Under the pieces are notes generated by a model. That model was given only the letters and a program-made list of their open reading frames with translations. It had not been told where the DNA came from and ran no database searches. Shown piece by piece: positions 53,882 to 63,114 of a DNA stretch of 64,000 nucleotides. The stretch is from Tumebacillus algifaecis (GTDB taxonomy: Bacteria; Bacillota; Bacilli; Tumebacillales; Tumebacillaceae), in contig NZ_CP022657.1 in the NCBI RefSeq assembly GCF_002243515.1, positions 3,829,501 to 3,893,500 of the forward strand, given 5' to 3'. A program made the translations under genes and the position numbers. The first letter of the stretch is position 1. Each line of letters opens with the position of its first letter.

Positions 53882-54472
53882 ATGACAACAGCGTTGATTA
53901 GCAAAAGCGACATCGTGGCACTCCCGACGTACCGTCAAGGCCGCGACGAATATGTCAAAAAGATGATCCAGTATAAGAAGGCCCGCCGTGTGCGCTTCAA
54001 TGAGGACATTTCGATTTTGTTCGAAAACAAAAACACGGTCCTCTTCCAAATCCAGGAACTTCTGAACAACGAGGATCTGACCGACCCGAAAGAGATCAAT
54101 GAGTATATTGAGATCTACTCGGGGATGGTACCGGGCACAAACGAGCTGTCGGCGACCTTGTTCATCGAAACGGATGAGCAAACGGCGCTGACCGAGCTTT
54201 TGGGCAAGCTGAAAGGCATCGAACATCACCTCTCCTTGGTTGTGAACGGTGAAACGATCAAAGCGGTCTTTGAAGAAGAGCACGACGATCGCGAGTTCAC
54301 CACATCGGTGCACTACCTCAAGTTCCCGCTGACCGGAACGGCGATCGCGTATCTCGCCAACGGCTCCTATGAGCACGAAGACGTGAAGCTGGTGCTTGAC
54401 CATGAGCACATGAACGTCACCGTCGCGCTCACGCCAGACACGATCGCGTCTTTGGCTAAAGACTTGGCCTAA
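53882..54472 (+). CDS. DUF3501 family protein
   Basis: 196 residues; GGAGGTG 9 bases before the ATG at 53882. Family features: LPTYRQGRDEYVKKMIQYKK, RRVRFNEDISILFENKNTVL, FQIQELLNNEDL and ELSATLFIETDE. DUF3501 proteins commonly sit beside rubrerythrin in gene neighbourhoods and the pair is likely co-transcribed here, ending at the terminator at 54477-54513. Biochemical role unknown. Confidence 0.88.
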   Translation: MTTALISKSDIVALPTYRQGRDEYVKKMIQYKKARRVRFNEDISILFENKNTVLFQIQELLNNEDLTDPKEINEYIEIYSGMVPGTNELSATLFIETDEQTALTELLGKLKGIEHHLSLVVNGETIKAVFEEEHDDREFTTSVHYLKFPLTGTAIAYLANGSYEHEDVKLVLDHEHMNVTVALTPDTIASLAKDLA

Positions 54473-54476
54473 TCGA

Positions 54477-54513
54477 AAACGCCCACTGCCGCAAGAGGCA
54501 GTGGGCGTTTTTT
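54477..54513 (+). terminator. Rho-independent terminator
   Basis: ACGCCCACTGCC GCAAG AGGCAGTGGGCGT then TTTTT. Confidence 0.92.
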
Positions 54514-54568
54514 CTACACATGCTCAGTTGGTGTATGTCCCACACTAAGCACAGGGAGGTGGTCAGGC

Positions 54569-54871
54569 ATGCTTTCATTTACCGGCTTTCTGTTGATCAG
54601 CATAGGTCTGTTTGCGCTTTTTTATGTGTGGTACTGGGCCGTGCACCGCAACGGCGTGCCAAACGCCGCCCAAGCGGAGGCAGGCGACAGGCGGACCCAC
54701 GACGATACGCACAGGAAGCGTTCGAAGGTGTGGCCGCGCAACGTCGCGATGGTCGAATTCGGCTCGTTCGATGAGCCTGAAGACGCAAAGCGCACCGCAG
54801 AACGTCAGATCACCGATCCGCACCGTCTGTTGTCCGCCCCAAAAAGCGAGGCCCCGCGCGACAGCAAGTAG
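54569..54871 (+). CDS. Small N-anchored membrane protein of unknown function
   Basis: 100 residues; CAGGGAGGTGG 5-10 bases upstream of the ATG at 54569. One hydrophobic segment (FTGFLLISIGLFALFYVWYW), then a strongly charged tail rich in Asp, Arg and Lys (DRRTHDDTHRKRSKVWPR). Own terminator at 54888-54912. No family recognised. Confidence 0.65.
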   Translation: MLSFTGFLLISIGLFALFYVWYWAVHRNGVPNAAQAEAGDRRTHDDTHRKRSKVWPRNVAMVEFGSFDEPEDAKRTAERQITDPHRLLSAPKSEAPRDSK

Positions 54872-54887
54872 CAGCACCATACCCCTT

Positions 54888-54912
54888 CGCACGCGCGCGA
54901 AGGGGTTTTTGC
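54888..54912 (+). terminator. Rho-independent terminator
   Basis: CCCCTTCGC ACGC GCGAAGGGG followed by TTTTTG. Confidence 0.9.
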
Positions 54913-54999
54913 AAGCATCCAAGGTGAACTCAAGCTATAATCGGACAAGATGTGGTATAATATACCAAGATTTACGCATTTCGAAAGGAGACTGTGTAC

Positions 55000-55485
55000 A
55001 TGACCACTTTCTACGACCTGACAGCTACGACCGCCCAAGGCGAATCGCGTTCCTTGGCTGACTACAAAGGAGACGTCCTGCTGATCGTCAACGTCGCATC
55101 CAAATGCGGCTTCACCCCGCAGTATGAAGGTTTGGAAAAATTGTATCAGTCCTACAAAGATCAAGGGCTGCGCATCCTCGCCTTCCCGTCCAACGATTAC
55201 GGCGCACAAGAGCCGGGCACGATCGCCGAAGTGCAGCAGTTCTGCTCGATCAACTACGGCGTCACATTCGATCTGTTCGACAAGGTGCACGCCAAAGGCG
55301 CTGACCAGCATCCCGTCTACAAATACTTGACCAACCATGCGCCGGAAACTGGCGACGTTCACTGGAATTTCGAAAAGTTCCTCGTCGGCCGCGATGGCCA
55401 GATCATCGGGCGCTTCGGCTCCCGCGTTGCACCGCTCGATGGCGAACTGACAGACGCTGTCGAAAAAGCGTTGGCTGTCGAGTAA
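55000..55485 (+). CDS. Glutathione peroxidase-family thiol peroxidase
   Basis: 161 residues; AAAGGAG 9 bases upstream of the ATG at 55000. Active site NVASKCGFTPQYEGL with cysteine (TGC) rather than selenocysteine, FPSNDYGAQEPGTI with the conserved Gln, and HWNFEKFLVGRDG with the conserved Trp-Asn. Probably thioredoxin-dependent in this background. Neither the BsaA context nor a signal peptide is present. Terminator follows. Confidence 0.95.
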   Translation: MTTFYDLTATTAQGESRSLADYKGDVLLIVNVASKCGFTPQYEGLEKLYQSYKDQGLRILAFPSNDYGAQEPGTIAEVQQFCSINYGVTFDLFDKVHAKGADQHPVYKYLTNHAPETGDVHWNFEKFLVGRDGQIIGRFGSRVAPLDGELTDAVEKALAVE

Positions 55486-55509
55486 CCGTTCAATTTGCAC
55501 AAGCAAGAG

Positions 55510-55547
55510 ACCTCATCGCCAGAGCGGCGGTGAGGTCTCTTTTTTGT
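55510..55547 (+). terminator. Rho-independent terminator
   Basis: GAGACCTCAtCGCC AGAG cGGCGgTGAGGTCTC then TTTTTT. Confidence 0.9.
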
Positions 55548-55572
55548 GCACTGATCGACCATCAAAAAACTG

Positions 55573-55602
55573 TGCATATTGTTGAAATCTGGAATCATCC
55601 TA
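55573..55602 (+). promoter_or_regulatory. Candidate sigma-G (forespore) promoter of the ger operon
   Basis: TGCATA (55573-55578) and CATCCTA (55596-55602), spaced 17 bases, fit the forespore sigma consensus (TGnATA, CATnnTA). It ends about 20 bases before the TTG start, so the leader would be very short. gerA-type operons are known to be sigma-G dependent. Confidence 0.55.
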
Positions 55603-55621
55603 TATGCAAGAGGTGAGTGCC

Positions 55622-56944
55622 TTGTCTGATACCATTTCGCTAGCATCGTTAGAAAAACTGGGCGACTTTCAAAAGCAGTCCATTCGGCTTTTGGAGCACG
55701 ACGTGTGTTTCCTCTTTTTGCATACTCTGGTCGATGCCCACCAAACCAAGCAACAACTGTTCACATGGAGTGCGGAAGCAGTCACTCGGGCGTGGGATGT
55801 GGAGATGTTGCTGGTTCGGATCGAAGGAGAAGCGATCAGTTCTGATCAACTGACCGCCGCCCTCGTCAATGGTATGGCCATCCTCCAGTTCCCAGATCGG
55901 GCACAATACATTCAGTTTGTTCCGATTCGAAAAAAGTTCGATCGTTCGATAACAGAATCACAGACGCAAAGCGTGGTTCAAGGCGCGCAAAATTCATTTA
56001 CTGAGGATCTCAACACCAACATTGCACTGCTGAGAAAACAGTCGGTAACCCCCGAATTGATCTATCGTCCCGTCACGCTTGGCACCCATTCGAAGCGATC
56101 TGCCGCCATGCTCTATCTGGAAGGAACGGCAAATCCTGAGCTGGTCGATCAGGTCTGGCAAGCCATTCAAAAAGGAGCAAAGCTCAAACATCACACCTCG
56201 CAAAGCATGTTAAAAACGCTGCAACAAAAATGGTGGAATCCGTTTCCGACCGTTTACAGCACCGAACTGCCGCACGAAGCGACTCATTTACTGCAGGAAG
56301 GGCGAGTGCTCGTCTTTCTAGATCAATATCCTATGGCAATGGCTGCACCCGGCTTGCTCCAAGATGCATTTGGACTGGCCGAAGATCGGAACTATCCGAG
56401 CATCATCACCTATTTTTTTCGCATTTTTCGCGTGATCGCCTTTATCATCGCGATCACCGCTCCTTCGCTGTACGTGGCGCTGATCGCCGTCAATCCGGAG
56501 GTCCTCCGCATTCAGTTGGCCTTGTCGATCGCCCAGAGTCGGGAGGGGGTGCCCTATCCGGCGCTGGTCGAAGTGTTGTTGATGATGTTGGTGATGGAAC
56601 TCGTGATGGAGGCGAGCGTTCGGCTTCCCAAGAGCATTGGACCAACGGTGACGATGGTTGGGGGGATCGTGTTGGGACAAGCAGTGGTACAGGCACAATT
56701 GGTCAGCAACCTGTTGATCATCGTGATCTCGGCGATGACGATCGCCAACTTCTCCATCATCGGCTACCAGAACGCGGTAGCCGTGCGCCTCGTGAAATAT
56801 GCGTTGCTCATCATCACGACAATCTACGGACTGATCGGCATGATCGTCGGCGTGGCGTGGTGCATTGCGTTTATAAGCGGGATGACAACGTTTGGTATCC
56901 CCTATCTCAGCATCATGAAAGTAAAAGAGGGTTCGCATGAATAA
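55622..56944 (+). CDS. gerAA: GerA-family spore germinant receptor subunit A
   Basis: 440 residues from the TTG at 55622 (AGAGGTG 6 bases upstream); a little shorter than most GerAA proteins. N-terminal soluble half, then a membrane region of about five segments (YFFRIFRVIAFIIAITAPSL onward) with VEVLLMMLVMELVMEASVRL and the conserved PKSIGPTVTMVGGIVLGQAV. Forms the germinant-binding complex with the B and C subunits in the spore inner membrane. The germinant cannot be predicted. Confidence 0.95.
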   Translation: MSDTISLASLEKLGDFQKQSIRLLEHDVCFLFLHTLVDAHQTKQQLFTWSAEAVTRAWDVEMLLVRIEGEAISSDQLTAALVNGMAILQFPDRAQYIQFVPIRKKFDRSITESQTQSVVQGAQNSFTEDLNTNIALLRKQSVTPELIYRPVTLGTHSKRSAAMLYLEGTANPELVDQVWQAIQKGAKLKHHTSQSMLKTLQQKWWNPFPTVYSTELPHEATHLLQEGRVLVFLDQYPMAMAAPGLLQDAFGLAEDRNYPSIITYFFRIFRVIAFIIAITAPSLYVALIAVNPEVLRIQLALSIAQSREGVPYPALVEVLLMMLVMELVMEASVRLPKSIGPTVTMVGGIVLGQAVVQAQLVSNLLIIVISAMTIANFSIIGYQNAVAVRLVKYALLIITTIYGLIGMIVGVAWCIAFISGMTTFGIPYLSIMKVKEGSHE

Positions 56945-58019
56945 TCAAGTGTATCAATATCGTGTGCTCTTCTTTGTCATCCATCTGGGCTCCGTTTTTC
57001 TGTTGTTCCCAGAAATGATCCTCTTGCTCGGACGCACGCCCTGGCTTCCGATCTTGTTCGGGATGATCATTCAACTTCTGTTGCTCTGGCTGTATCTCTC
57101 CGGGCTGCGCGCATTTCCGGGGCAAAATCTGATCGACATCTTTTTGTCCAAAGGCAAATGGTTCGCACGTCTTTTGTTGCTGCCCTATATCGTGTACCTG
57201 TTCAACGGCAATTTCATCTTCATCCGCTCCTATGCCGAGATGATGACGATCACCATGTTCAAACAAACACCGATCTGGGCCCTAGCTGTGCTTCTGCTCA
57301 TCATTCCTTTGTACATGGCCAGCAAAGGACTTAGCACAATTTTGCGGACCACGATGCTGCTGTCCATGCTGTTCCTGCCGATGTTGCTCGCGACCATCAT
57401 CGCATCCGCTCAAAATATTGATATCCGCAATGCATTTCCGATCGGCGAATTTTCCTTGCAATTTCTGGGGAGTATCAACTTTATCAGTTTGTTTTTTGTC
57501 TTCAGTCCGTTCTTGATCCTTGGCATGCTCAATCACAACGAGAAGGTCCTGACCGAAAACAAACGACCCGCGATGTACTATTTGATCTCCGGCGCCGTCG
57601 CACTGTTTTGTTTGATCGCCGTATACATTCCGATCCTGTCCTTTGGCTTGGAGATGAACCAACGGCTCCAATATTCCATGCTGATTGCGATCGATGCGGT
57701 CGATTTGGAATGGTTCGTCTTTGATCGGATCACGGTGTTCTACGTCAGTTCCTTGCTGGCATTTGTGTTCATTTATTTGGCGATCCAATGTTGGATTTTC
57801 ACCCAGTTGGTGTCCAAATTGTTTCTTCCTCGGCTGAAGCCAAGTCTGATCACGTGGAGCTTTGGTCTGGTCACCTTGGTGGGAACGGTGTTGATCCCGA
57901 CCTGGGAATGGGTATTTAAAGCAGTTCGCTTAGATACCCCGTTTCGCTTCTACTCGATGGTGCTGATTCCGCTTCTCATCAAAGGCATGTCGCTTCGAAA
58001 AGGCAGGTCGATACAATGA
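56937..58019 (+). CDS. gerAB: GerB-family germinant receptor subunit B (APC-type permease fold)
   Basis: 360 residues; overlaps the A subunit by 8 bases (coupled translation). About ten membrane segments, with the AFPGQNLIDIFLSKGKWFAR stretch and the family HNEKVLTENKRP loop. Related to amino-acid transporters; the probable germinant-binding subunit. Confidence 0.93.
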   Translation: MNNQVYQYRVLFFVIHLGSVFLLFPEMILLLGRTPWLPILFGMIIQLLLLWLYLSGLRAFPGQNLIDIFLSKGKWFARLLLLPYIVYLFNGNFIFIRSYAEMMTITMFKQTPIWALAVLLLIIPLYMASKGLSTILRTTMLLSMLFLPMLLATIIASAQNIDIRNAFPIGEFSLQFLGSINFISLFFVFSPFLILGMLNHNEKVLTENKRPAMYYLISGAVALFCLIAVYIPILSFGLEMNQRLQYSMLIAIDAVDLEWFVFDRITVFYVSSLLAFVFIYLAIQCWIFTQLVSKLFLPRLKPSLITWSFGLVTLVGTVLIPTWEWVFKAVRLDTPFRFYSMVLIPLLIKGMSLRKGRSIQ

Positions 58020-59098
58020 AACGGAAGGTGAAAACTTCTTGGTTGCCACTCGGCTTGCTGCTCTGCTGGCTGCCGATGCTCGTCGGTTGTTGGGACGTAA
58101 AAGACATCAACCATCGCTCGTTGCCAGCGGCGATGGCGATCGACATTTCTGACAAAGGCACTTATGAGGTCTGGGTAAAAATTCCGAAGATCGGCGGCAA
58201 GACCAGCAGTGAATATATCGTCACCTACGCGCAAAATCCTTCCCTGTCCAAAGCGATCGATACCATTTCGGCCAACCTCGACCGCACCGTAGATTTGTTA
58301 CATATCAAAATGATCTTTATCTCCAAGAAGGTGTGTATACGCGGTACTTCTGAGGTGGTGGACTATGCGATTCGAACCCGAGAGATTGGGAACAAAAGCA
58401 AATTGGCGATCGTAACGGGTGACATGAATCAATTTTTTAGCTCGACCTCGAAAAGTGTGTCTGGAAGCACTGGGATTTCCTATGATAATTTTTTCAGCAC
58501 GCAGTCCGGATGGACGCCGGAAGTGGTCCGGATTTCGCTCTGGGAAGCCTACCGCGGACGTTGGTCCATGACGCAAGACAGCGTGCTGCCGGTCATCACC
58601 AGAGGTACCACCACCTTGTTGACGCTCAAGGGCGGCGCGTATATGAGAGAGGGAAAGCTGACGGGAACGCTTAATCTTAACGAGACCTTTACCTACAACG
58701 TCTTCAAAGGTGACTTCAGGGGCGGTATTGTGCAGTTCTTTGAAAGCGGAGCCGTCCGGATTCTGGAAGCGAACGTGGACAAAAAAGTAAAGATTATCGG
58801 CGATCGACCCATCTTGGACACCCGATTCAAACTGACCGTCACCGTGCTGGAGCGCAAGGGCAATGCAACCGATGAGACGTTGATCAAAGACATCCAACAG
58901 ATGTTCACCAAGACATTTTTAGACACGCTGGCCCAAGCACAATCGGATCGAACTGACATCTTTGCCATCGGTCAGTTGTTTCGGAGCAAATATTCGTTCA
59001 GCCAATTGCAAAAATGGAAAGACGAGCTCTATCCACAGCTGAAAGCGAACATCAAAGTCGATGTGATCATCCGCAACCGCGGGAATTTGAGAAATTAA
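58016..59098 (+). CDS. gerAC: GerC-family germinant receptor lipoprotein subunit C
   Basis: 360 residues; 4-base overlap with subunit B. Lipobox LPMLVGCWD with Cys near residue 25 and the family WDVKDINHRSLPAAMAID start, then the typical alpha/beta extracellular domains. Last gene of the tricistronic operon. Confidence 0.94.
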   Translation: MKRKVKTSWLPLGLLLCWLPMLVGCWDVKDINHRSLPAAMAIDISDKGTYEVWVKIPKIGGKTSSEYIVTYAQNPSLSKAIDTISANLDRTVDLLHIKMIFISKKVCIRGTSEVVDYAIRTREIGNKSKLAIVTGDMNQFFSSTSKSVSGSTGISYDNFFSTQSGWTPEVVRISLWEAYRGRWSMTQDSVLPVITRGTTTLLTLKGGAYMREGKLTGTLNLNETFTYNVFKGDFRGGIVQFFESGAVRILEANVDKKVKIIGDRPILDTRFKLTVTVLERKGNATDETLIKDIQQMFTKTFLDTLAQAQSDRTDIFAIGQLFRSKYSFSQLQKWKDELYPQLKANIKVDVIIRNRGNLRN

Positions 59099-59122
59099 AA
59101 ATCCCCCTTTTCTAAGGGGGCC
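59099..59122 (-). terminator. Terminator at the 3' end of the ABC genes
   Basis: CCCCCTT AGAA AAGGGGG, followed on the minus strand by ATTTTTAATT; also abuts the gerAC stop on the plus strand. Confidence 0.75.
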
Positions 59123-59128
59123 GTATCA

Positions 59129-59764
59129 TCAATGAAAACGGTTCTGTCGATTCAACAAGATCTGACCCAACGTCAGCAACAGCACACCACAGAGAAATGT
59201 GGTGACGGATCGACTTGCGAACGCTGAAATCGGCAGGACTCGATCATTAAACAGATAGACATTCACGTACGGGAAAAGCTCCCCTTTGGTGAATATTTGC
59301 GTGCAAGAGTAGAGAATGAGCACCACAAGGGACCAACCGCAATTTCGGAATAGAACGACCGATGCATAGCCCAGTCCGGCAAAAAATATACTTTGTGTCG
59401 CGAACTGAAGAAACAAAGACGCCGTTACGAACTCGGGGAACCAGACATCGATCAGCGCAATACTTGCCAGCAAAAACAACAGATAGCCCGCCAAAAAGAA
59501 CAAAACTCGAAATAGTCCAAGTTGCAAACGTGAGATCGGATAACTAAAAATCGTTTCCCCACCCGGTTCCTCCAAAAGATCTTGAAACAAAAAGATCGAC
59601 CACCAGGCAGCGAAAGCAGGGAGCATCGCTTCCAGCATCGGTAAAAGTTGATTCGTAGAAAAATAGCGTCCAGCCCATACAGACAACACCAAAATCAACA
59701 ACGGAAGATACGCGTTGATCCCCATCGCTTTCCAGTCAAAGAACAAGTTCAGTCTCCCGTTCAT
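59129..59764 (-). CDS. ABC-2 type permease subunit (small)
   Basis: 211 residues, six hydrophobic segments, with no extracellular domain. Its start overlaps the stop of the ATPase gene by 4 bases (ATG at 59764). The short cytoplasmic loop EEPGGETIFSYPISRLQLGL is the type of coupling helix region seen in ABC-2 permeases. Third gene of the ABC group. Confidence 0.8.
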   Translation of the reverse strand: MNGRLNLFFDWKAMGINAYLPLLILVLSVWAGRYFSTNQLLPMLEAMLPAFAAWWSIFLFQDLLEEPGGETIFSYPISRLQLGLFRVLFFLAGYLLFLLASIALIDVWFPEFVTASLFLQFATQSIFFAGLGYASVVLFRNCGWSLVVLILYSCTQIFTKGELFPYVNVYLFNDRVLPISAFASRSVTTFLCGVLLLTLGQILLNRQNRFH

Positions 59765-60618
59765 ACCGATTCCTTCATGAGATATAGATAGCCCTCTTCC
59801 AACGAGGGCGATACAGGGACAGCTCCAATTGGAGGGATGTTTGCTAGAAATCGAACCTGATAGCGATCGCCCACGCGATGACTGGAGATCACGTGCAAAG
59901 AGTCTGCAACCTGATAATATTCATCCTGTGTCACTTCCAAATGCCACACGTTTCCTTCCGCCAATTCGCCCAACTCTCCGATGTACCCATGCGCAATCAG
60001 TTTCCCTTGGTGTAAGATCGCTGCCCGATCACATGTTGCTTCAATGTCTTCCACAATATGAGTGGAGATGATGACGATCGAATGCTCGCCCAATTGTCGC
60101 AACAGTTTACGAAAACGAATTCGCTCCTCCGGGTCGAGACCTGCAGTCGGTTCATCGACGATCAGTATTGGCGGATCGCCAAGGATTGCTTGTGCGATGC
60201 CAACTCGGCGCACCATCCCTCCCGATAATTGCCCAATTTTTTTATCCTTTTGATCGTACAGATTCACCTGTTGCAAAACTTGCTCAATGATCTGTGCACG
60301 ATTCTTTTGCAACCCCTTTAGAACTGCAAGATGATCCAGCACTTCATGCACTTTCATTTGTTTATATAGGGAAAAGTTTTGAGGAAGGTAGCCAATCAGG
60401 CCACGCACCTCTTGTGTCTTGCTCCAATCCACTTCTCCAAAGGAAATCTGACCACCGCTTTTCGGCAACAGAGTCGTCAAGATCCGCATCAGAGTGGTCT
60501 TACCAGCACCATTTGGACCTAGCAGACCAAACATGCCAGTAGGAATCGTGATTGAGATATCCTCTAACGCCCTTACTTTTCCGAAATTCTTAGAGACTTG
60601 TTCAAGTTTAAGTTCCAC
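59761..60618 (-). CDS. ABC transporter ATP-binding protein
   Basis: 285 residues. Walker A GLLGPNGAGKTTLMRIL, Q-loop YLPQNFSLYKQMKV, signature GQLSGGMVRRVGIAQAI, Walker B ILIVDEPTAGLDPEE, and H-loop VIISTHIVEDIEA. Belongs to the CcmA/drug-exporter type that pairs with ABC-2 permeases. Starts 5 bases after the large permease stop on the same strand. Confidence 0.95.
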   Translation of the reverse strand: MELKLEQVSKNFGKVRALEDISITIPTGMFGLLGPNGAGKTTLMRILTTLLPKSGGQISFGEVDWSKTQEVRGLIGYLPQNFSLYKQMKVHEVLDHLAVLKGLQKNRAQIIEQVLQQVNLYDQKDKKIGQLSGGMVRRVGIAQAILGDPPILIVDEPTAGLDPEERIRFRKLLRQLGEHSIVIISTHIVEDIEATCDRAAILHQGKLIAHGYIGELGELAEGNVWHLEVTQDEYYQVADSLHVISSHRVGDRYQVRFLANIPPIGAVPVSPSLEEGYLYLMKESV

Positions 60619-60622
60619 TCTG

Positions 60623-62677
60623 TCACTGTCCTCCTTTTGATGCTGCCTGAAGAGAAGAAATGTCTTTCCAACCCATGGACTCGCTCTGTTGCAAAAGCTT
60701 CAGCCATTCATGAAAGAACGTTTGCATCCGGTGAGAATCGTTCGAATTTTGCTCCACGTACGTCATGATTTGTTGTAATGTTTCCGCTTCTCGTTTCATT
60801 CCGCTCATCTGATAGCTTCGCTGGAGGCGTCTTACACTCACAGACGATACATCACCTTGTCGAAAATGAACCCAATAATCATAGCTATTCACCAGTAAAA
60901 CATGCATGTCTAACGGTTGTTTCACCGACTCAGGAGAGCGTATGAATGCAAAAAGCAATTTCTCGATTTGAGAAGTTTCGTGTTGCAACAATCCTAAATT
61001 GTAGGATTGGTTAATGTTAACCAAGACATGATCTTGCCCAAGCCACATATCGCCTGTATAGTTGTTGGTTTCGGTCGGTGTTGAAAGAAAGAACACCGTT
61101 TCAGGCAAAGAGGTTGGAGTAGAGAACCTCCAGTCTCCGTTGATGAGTCCCAACGCCTGCTGAGTACGCGACAAATAGGCTGGCACATCCTTCAACATAG
61201 ACGTTAGCGAAACGGGGTAAATCACACGAGTTTGACCTATTTTTGTCTCTGTCATCATGCCGCCCACAATGGTAAGACCATTTGGTACAGTTCCCTTCCA
61301 TTGATTGTTTGCTGTTTGCGGCAAATTCGTGTACAGCTGAACATTGCCCTGATACTGCAAGGAATATGCGATGTCATGTTGCGGAGCGAGAGGAGTACGT
61401 CGCAGATCAATCGAACCTACGTGCATCGCTTGATGAGAACCCTCTGTTGGCAGCCAAGGGAAATAGTTCGGTAACATGACCGCCTGCTCGTTTGCAAAAA
61501 AGTAAGGAGAGCTGTGTCCTTCGTATTTCACATTCAGCAAGACCTGCTGTCCCTGTTTCACTTTCGATAGAAAAATGATTTCCGTCTGGTCTCCCCTTTG
61601 CTGAAATTGCAAAGGCTGCCCCATTTCATCTGCAACTTTAGTGACTCGAAGATCATGATACAAAGTAAAAACCAAACGGTCGATGTTCTCTAGCGGCAGT
61701 ACCTGTAGCATCACCTGCGCTTGAAGACCATTGTCCGTCTTCAGAGCAATCTCATAGGATGTGATCTGGTACGCAGTAGTACTCTCGATCTGGACTGCAC
61801 GGTTGTGCTCATAGTAAGCATAGTCATTCACTTGGCTCTTCTGTTGATAACTTGAAAAATTGAATGATAGCAACACCAGCCCCACCACCAAAAGGGGGAA
61901 AAAAAGTAGTTGCTTGACCGGGATAGTACGTCTGTAATTTTTAAACAACGTAATCATCCATATAACCCCAACCACAATCAACAATAGAAAACTTTTCTGG
62001 TTCCATCGAAATGACTCCATCGGGAGACCGTATACGGGATCATAAGGATCAGTAAAGCTGGTTTGACCTAAGTTGATAAATTGTAAAAACTGAGTGGCAT
62101 TCACTCCTGTAACGGCCATCGGTAATTGATAGATCGAAACATTAAGCGGCCCGAGAAACGTCCAAAGTAACAACAAAAGCGGATATGCGGCTTTTGATTT
62201 CATGTACGCCCCGACGATCATTCCGATGATGCCCGATAGGAAGAACGGTACTCCCCAATACAAGAGCAAGTACAACAAGGCTTTCTGATAAAACACAGCC
62301 GCTACATCTGCTCGGAAATAGAAACCATAAAGCACCAAAAGAGTGCTTGCAAGAAATAGAGTGAGTATGCTCCACAAAGCTGCAAGTTTCCCCAAGATTT
62401 TCGAACGAAAACCGTTTGCAAGACTGAGAAAAATCTCCTCAGAGGAAGAAAAGTACTCTCTCCTTACCAGGGACAGACCTAAGAGTAACGAAACAAAAAT
62501 ACCAACCTGCACGATAAAAGCGGAAGCAACGAGTGTCCCCCCAGGGTCTTTTTCACCCATAAAAAATGAAAATGTATACCCAACATACGTTACTAAAAGA
62601 AAGAAAAACAGCCATGTCCAATAATTTCGTCGTAACAACTTGATTTCCACAGCAAAGGAACTCAAGAATGTGTTCAT
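60623..62677 (-). CDS. ABC-2 permease with a large extracytoplasmic domain resembling an M1-type peptidase
   Basis: 684 residues from the ATG at 62677. The first roughly 280 residues hold about seven membrane segments (WLFFFLLVTYVGYTFSFF; ASAFIVQVGIFVSLLLGLSL; LLFFPLLVVGLVLLSFNF). The remaining 400 residues are soluble; a segment LGLLQHETSQIEKLLFAF sits where gluzincin peptidases have HExxH, but reads HETSQ, so a metal site is probably lost. Operon with an ATPase and a second permease, downstream of an exported CxxC protein. Role: export or membrane-protein handling, not established. Confidence 0.75.
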   Translation of the reverse strand: MNTFLSSFAVEIKLLRRNYWTWLFFFLLVTYVGYTFSFFMGEKDPGGTLVASAFIVQVGIFVSLLLGLSLVRREYFSSSEEIFLSLANGFRSKILGKLAALWSILTLFLASTLLVLYGFYFRADVAAVFYQKALLYLLLYWGVPFFLSGIIGMIVGAYMKSKAAYPLLLLLWTFLGPLNVSIYQLPMAVTGVNATQFLQFINLGQTSFTDPYDPVYGLPMESFRWNQKSFLLLIVVGVIWMITLFKNYRRTIPVKQLLFFPLLVVGLVLLSFNFSSYQQKSQVNDYAYYEHNRAVQIESTTAYQITSYEIALKTDNGLQAQVMLQVLPLENIDRLVFTLYHDLRVTKVADEMGQPLQFQQRGDQTEIIFLSKVKQGQQVLLNVKYEGHSSPYFFANEQAVMLPNYFPWLPTEGSHQAMHVGSIDLRRTPLAPQHDIAYSLQYQGNVQLYTNLPQTANNQWKGTVPNGLTIVGGMMTETKIGQTRVIYPVSLTSMLKDVPAYLSRTQQALGLINGDWRFSTPTSLPETVFFLSTPTETNNYTGDMWLGQDHVLVNINQSYNLGLLQHETSQIEKLLFAFIRSPESVKQPLDMHVLLVNSYDYWVHFRQGDVSSVSVRRLQRSYQMSGMKREAETLQQIMTYVEQNSNDSHRMQTFFHEWLKLLQQSESMGWKDISSLQAASKGGQ

Positions 62678-62705
62678 CCAACTCTTCCCTTCAAACTCGT
62701 ATGTA

Positions 62706-62733
62706 AGGACAGACCGGTTGCCCAATCTGTCCT
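62706..62733 (-). other. Hairpin between the exported CxxC gene and the ABC genes
   Basis: Perfect 8-base arms AGGACAGA / TCTGTCCT with a 12-base loop, 7 bases after the stop at 62740 and 30 bases before the large permease start. No T-run. Such hairpins often protect a highly expressed first cistron. Confidence 0.55.
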
Positions 62734-62739
62734 GAAGAA

Positions 62740-63114
62740 TTAATTCGTAGCACTACCACTTGCAACTACACCATAGTAGTTTGGCCCATCCGGATCGAGC
62801 CAAAGATAGTGGAGGGATTCCGATGCATTAAACGTGTAATTAGTAAAAGATGCGCCAGCAGTCAATGATTGATCAAATTTTCTGGTATCTGGGCAAGCTG
62901 TGCAGTTTTGTTGGTATACTTCAACCCAAACTTTGTTCGTTGAAATCGGGTTGTTATAGCCATCTACTGAAACTGTCCCTTTCATTGACACCGAACCGCC
63001 GCGAGCAAAAGTATCATAGTACCCAATCGTAGCCGAAGAGGTACCTGCCGCGTAAGCAGAAGATCCCACCAAAAATGCGGCTGCTAAAAGTGGTAAGTAG
63101 AGCTTTTTGTCCAT
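62740..63114 (-). CDS. Small exported protein with a CxxC motif
   Basis: 124 residues; AGGAGG 8 bases before the ATG at 63114. Signal peptide LYLPLLAAAFLVGSSAYA with cleavage after AYA. The mature part is beta-rich and Gly/Ser/Tyr-rich, with a single pair of cysteines in NCTACPDTRK (CTAC). No family recognised. First gene of the unit that continues into the ABC genes, so it is either the cargo or an extracytoplasmic partner of the transporter. Confidence 0.7.
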   Translation of the reverse strand: MDKKLYLPLLAAAFLVGSSAYAAGTSSATIGYYDTFARGGSVSMKGTVSVDGYNNPISTNKVWVEVYQQNCTACPDTRKFDQSLTAGASFTNYTFNASESLHYLWLDPDGPNYYGVVASGSATN

